Positions 60,076 to 64,000 of a stretch of DNA of 64,000 nt are shown one piece after another. Location of the stretch: assembly GCA_030522415.1 (NCBI GenBank), contig CM060126.1:849333-913332 (forward strand), given 5' to 3'. Origin of the DNA: Channallabes apus. Taxonomy: Eukaryota; Chordata; Actinopteri; Siluriformes; Clariidae. A model generated the notes under the pieces. The model was not told the origin of the DNA. It was given only the letters and a program-made list of their open reading frames with translations, and did not search any database. The translations under genes and the position numbers were made by a program. How positions within the stretch are numbered: position 1 is the first letter of the stretch; the number at the start of each line of letters is the position of its first letter.

Positions 60076-60699
60076 GACACATAGGGGTGTGATAGTATAT
60101 ATTGTACTATAGTATATATAGTACTATATTGGTTATATAGTGCATACTTTTAAATTTCCCAGGACCTCTTAAAAAAACATCAATGATCTCAACAAAATAA
60201 CCTGCTTACATGTAGGTTGGTCTACTGGGTTTTACCAGGACACATCAGTATTCATAATCAATAAATGCAACATTAAAAAAATATATTTTAAGATTTAATT
60301 ATTTCAATCAAGATCTTGAAATAAAAGCCAGACCTCTGAAATGGAATTTGATACTTTAATTCAGGTTTAAGTGACACATTTGTGGAACAATAACTTTTAT
60401 TCAGGTTCAAGGTTTGGATTGTCTACAGTGAACTGAGTGGAGTGTTAGTTAGCATCAGCTAGCAAGCAGGAGAAACTTTGGTCTGTGAGCTAATCAATCG
60501 TCCTCTCTCTCCCCCTCTCGACCTTTGATCATTAATCTAAACAGCCTAGACGTTTTATCAGCGAAGTTCCATCCAACTTGTCGGTTTCTGACAATGACGT
60601 AAACTTTAACTCGGACCGCCTGACTGCCCGGACTGCACTGTTCTGTCTATCCGCCTCTCTGAGGTAAATGCTAACAGGCTCCAACAGACCTAAACCGGA
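60076..60699. other. Upstream region of clcn2, no gene seen
   Basis: AT-rich to 60480, then rising GC. No exon recognised. A mammalian-type intervening gene (POLR2H) was not found here. Confidence 0.5.
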
Positions 60700-61183
60700 T
60701 TCAGGGACGCGCGCGCTGACTGCCTGTGAGCTGCTCGCGCTGTATAAGAGAGCGGACTGTACCACTGTAGAGAGCGCGCGGGGGGGGGAGAGAGAGAGAG
60801 GGGGGGAGAGTTTGGCCTGGTCCGGTACTGCTGCGTGTGTGTGTGTGTGTGTGTGATCAGCCCGCGGCCCGGACCTGCCTCACTCCTGTCACACACTCTG
60901 TAGTGCGGTGCTGCGGGGTTTTAGACGCGGCCCCTGCTGTCCGCTGTGGTCCCGCCTCAGGAAACCCGACTGTTAGCGGACTATAAGAGATGACGGGACT
61001 GGGGCTCGCGCTGTGCCGCGCTCGGGTCACTGCCGTCTCGTGACGCGCGCGCGCGGAGACTTTACGGCACGACTCGGCGCGTGAATCCCTGCAGTCCGCC
61101 CGCCCGGGTGTGTGTGTGTGTGATTTAGTCTCAGTGTCCTCACAGTTTTCTCTCCCGGACCGCGCGAGCGTCTGCACGCAGCC
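60700..61183 (+). promoter_or_regulatory. clcn2: CpG-rich promoter and 5' UTR of clcn2
   Basis: High CpG density with CGCGCG runs at 60708-60714, 60774-60780 and 61045-61054. TATA-like tgtataagag lies at 60741-60750 and actataagag at 60978-60987. A poly-G/GA run (60781-60810) and a TG array (60834-60854) interrupt it. The transcription start is not determinable. Confidence 0.5.
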
Positions 61184-61234
61184 ATGGCGGGAGACGGCAC
61201 CGATCAGCGCGCGCTGCAGTACGAGCAGACCCTG
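61184..61234 (+). CDS. clcn2: ClC-2 chloride channel, first coding exon
   Basis: ATG in a strong context (gccatggcg) opens 17 codons, MAGDGTDQRALQYEQTL, ending at a consensus donor gtgagt (61235). RALQYEQTL matches the N-terminus of mammalian CLCN2 exactly as I remember it, and the exon ends at the same place in that protein. ClC-2 is a voltage-gated, inwardly rectifying chloride channel of the plasma membrane; this part is the cytoplasmic N-terminus. The remaining exons lie beyond the window. CLCN2 also neighbours CHRD in mammals, which supports the call. Fish have several clcn2 paralogues (a, b, c) and 17 residues cannot tell which this is. Confidence 0.8.
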
Positions 61235-61649
61235 GTGAGTTCACCGTCAAGTTCCCTCTCCGCCGCGCGCGCGCTCGCACCCTCTGTCATCTCACCGGGA
61301 GCGCGCGCACGCGCGTGGGGGTCTTGTTTGTTTGTTTGTTTGTTTTTGTTTGTTCGCCAATGGCTGCACTATTGTTATTATAATTATTATTATTATTATT
61401 ATTGTTGCAGTGGCTTTCTTAACCTTTAGACACTTCAGAGTTGATCAGAGTTAATTAGTGTATTTATTCTTCTCATTACTAAAATAAATAGTTATTTTAT
61501 TTCTGCTTTCATTTGTTGTTGCTCAGTTTGATCTGTATCGCTTTTATCTGGTTTAATTATTTACGTTTCATTAATTTTCTTCTGCCTTCTCTCTGTTCGG
61601 ACTCTGAGGGAGTGATGTCACGGGGAATTCAATAAACACATCGACGACC

Positions 61650-62040
61650 CACGGCTACAAACTGCACCACTGACTCTAAACTACTGACTTCAAAATCCAG
61701 ACTCTGAGTTCCTGGACTAAAACTCCAGCCCCATAACTACTGACACTAAGCTACTGACTCTATGGTACTGTCCTTAAACTTCTGAATCAAACCAACTTTT
61801 CAGTAGTCTTGAAACTTCTGACCCAAGACTGCTGACCCGAAACTTCTAACTCTAAACTCCTGACCGAAAATTTCTGCCGCTAAACTCGTCAGTCTGAGGT
61901 CCTGACCCTAAGCTCCAGACTCAAAACTCACGACTCAGAACTCCTGACTCTAAACACCTGATGGTCAACTCTTGACTCAGAATTACTGACTCGAAACTCC
62001 CGACCCTAATACTGACTCAGCCCACCCCTGACTCCTACCC
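61650..62040. repeat. Degenerate tandem repeat of ctcctgactctaaa type
   Basis: About 25 worn units of 12-16 bp (actcctgactct, aacttctgac, aactactgac). The unit is recognisable throughout but drifts strongly. Confidence 0.75.
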
Positions 62041-62477
62041 CTCGGTCTCGTCCCGCTCCACAACACACACTGTCACCTGATGAGGATTTCAGTAACTGCA
62101 GTTCCACATCATTAACCCAATCTGAACTCCTGACTTCTGTCTGTTCTGCTCGTTTGTGTTGTTGTTTACTGTAGTTTTCTTTGTCAATCATTTGTAGTCT
62201 TTAAAAATAAGTCTTTGTAGACGTCATGTGATCATCAAGCAGGAGTGTTTTATTGGTAGTGTGTGAGCGAGACTACCATGTGCTGGTGTGTATCGCTGAG
62301 CCCTAGAGTGCAGACGTCTCTCGGGATGCTTGTTATGACTGATATCAGTACCGAGGAGAACGATCCTATCACCATACTGACACCGACCGCGATCCATCCA
62401 CACGCCCTCACTTACATGTGTGTCTGTTTGTTTGTTTATTATTTGGTTCTGTCCTATTATTTTCAATTACTACTGAT

Positions 62478-62510
<33 letters not shown>

Positions 62511-62582
62511 GTTTGTCTTGTTAGAGATAACAGGCCACATTTCTGTCAAGCTCTAAAGCTGCTACAGGACGAACTGTCCCCA

Positions 62583-62584
<2 letters not shown>

Positions 62585-62657
<73 letters not shown>
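62585..62657. repeat. (CA)n microsatellite, about 36 units
   Basis: Pure CA array, with a (TG)n array 25 bp farther on (62683-62710), so the transcript could form a CA/UG hairpin. Confidence 0.95.
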
Positions 62658-62660
<3 letters not shown>

Positions 62661-62678
62661 GCCTTTGTCTTGCAGCTG

Positions 62679-62717
<39 letters not shown>

Positions 62718-63192
62718 CTGAAAGGATCCACAGTGTGTCAGTGATGTTTCCAGAGCGCTGCAGCCTCCCACACATCCTCATACACCACTGACAGCAGTCT
62801 CCGTGCAGCAAAGCATTATGGGTAAACCCCTCCCCCCCCAACGGCGCCGCTCAGTTCTGCGCTCTGATTGGTCAGAAGGAGTTTCTGTTGTGTCGCTGTA
62901 TAAACTTTCTGCTGCACCGTGTAACATGTCGGTAGCTAAGCTTGTTAAGTAGCTAAGTTTGTCGTTGTGTCGTTGATGCACGCCCCAAGCTCCGCCCAGT
63001 GATGATGCGTCCTCGAGCTCCGCCCCAATGTCGTGTCGGGGACGATTGCTGAGAGACGAGTAAAGACCTAGTTTTCTTTTTCTCATTTTTCTTCTTCTTT
63101 TGTTTTTGTTTAGCCTTTGGGGGGCGTGGCTTTGTTCAAATAGTTTACATTCTTTTTTTTCTCAGGTCTGATCACTTCATTTGGAAGGAGGC

Positions 63193-63227
<35 letters not shown>

Positions 63228-63311
63228 TGTGACAGTAGTGTGAAATCAGAGTGAGATAGCGGCAACTGTTTGATCTTTCGCCTGCGTTGTTGACTGTTCA
63301 TGTGTATACAG

Positions 63312-63377
<66 letters not shown>

Positions 63378-64000
63378 CTGTCTGTTTTATTAGGTACGGT
63401 GATGTCTTAAAGCAAGTCTAAGGTAAAGTTTAAACGGAACTGAAGGTGCAGGAGCTCCTTGATGAGGATCTGTGGGCGGGGCTAATGATGTTATTCTAAC
63501 AAACACACTTATCAGGCTTAGCACTATCAGCGAATTAGCTCTGGCTAGCTACTGTAACGGCACCAGAAAAACTGAAATAGATTTTGGAAAGAGCTATAAA
63601 ACTGTCGCCGGAGTAAACGAGAGGGGGTGGAGCTATGGGTTCTCATTCAAGATAAATAAATAAATTGCATAATAACATGTAAATGAAATTCACACCAGAC
63701 TTCGACCTTATAGCGCTCTGTCTCGTTGTGAACATAAAATTAGCTAGCTGCATGCTGATCCAAGCGGGATCACTCCGCACGATTGTTTATTTGTTTTTTG
63801 TTTATGTTTATCCGTCTGGAGGAAGTCGTGCGGTGTGACGGTTAGCTCGCGGTTAAGCACGTCTGCTTCCTCGTTACGGGCCCCGACAGACAGCTGCAGT
63901 AACGAAGCCACATCAGAGCGAAGGCGGGATCGCGGGCGAGACCACGTCTTACCGAATTCATCACGTCTTAATGACACCCTAGCAACAGTTACCACGGTAA

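Larger units (their letters stand above)
61235..64000 (+). other. clcn2: clcn2 intron 1 (partial)
   Basis: No further exon is visible before the window ends. It holds (TTA)n at 61379-61402, the worn tandem repeat at 61650-62030, GT arrays (62479-62509, 62683-62710, 63195-63226) and CA arrays (62585-62657 and 63319-63374). Frames at 62224-62556 and 63472-63663 have no domain support. Confidence 0.6.

Noticed and set aside
1..64000. CRISPR arrays, bacterial operons, phage genes or insertion sequences
   Set aside because: The sequence is plainly vertebrate; direct repeats present are micro- and minisatellites without spacer structure.

Overview
This window is vertebrate nuclear DNA, almost certainly from a teleost fish. 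The genes are intron-rich with GT..AG splice sites. The repeats are typically teleost: DANA-like tRNA-derived SINEs, Tc1-type MITEs, L2/Rex1-type LINEs, PIF/Harbinger and hAT elements, and very dense (CA)n/(GT)n microsatellites. An ostariophysan (zebrafish/catfish group) host is plausible from the SINE type, but I cannot name the species.

Layout. 1-2.4 kb is gene-free repeat sequence. 2.4-5.8 kb carries a four-exon gene for a RING-finger plus SPRY-like protein (TRIM-like, no evident B-box); one intron holds a perfect 85-bp-arm inverted repeat. 5.8-12 kb is decayed transposons and LINE ends. At 12.1-12.3 kb is a GC-rich, repeat-poor block with several homeodomain-type core sites. At 12.8-13.0 kb, on the minus strand, is one exon-like ORF with a signal-peptide-like start. 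It lies head-to-head with chordin, where mammals have THPO.

16.9-26.4 kb is a complete chordin gene (chrd): 20 coding exons whose lengths sum to 2865 nt, or 954 residues. Architecture is signal peptide, CR1, chordin-specific CHRD repeats, then CR2-CR4, with both expected tolloid/BMP1 cleavage regions recognisable. Many introns have CA repeats at the 5' end and GT repeats at the 3' end.

27.3-60.5 kb is a transposon graveyard: a minisatellite, three related Tc1 MITEs (two with an identical 89-codon ORF), a nearly complete Rex1/L2-type LINE with a 524-codon RT ORF, a decayed two-gene Harbinger element, a hAT-like element with a perfect 8-bp target duplication, an L2 fragment, a broken copy of a fish multicopy gene family, and SINEs with clean target-site duplications.

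At 61.2 kb the first coding exon of clcn2 (ClC-2 chloride channel) starts in a CpG-rich promoter; its first intron fills the rest. CHRD and CLCN2 are close neighbours in mammals, so the block is ancient. Here they point the same way rather than opposite ways, with no recognised POLR2H between them. The genes do not form a functional unit: chordin is an extracellular BMP antagonist, ClC-2 a membrane channel, and the RING/SPRY protein a probable ubiquitin ligase.
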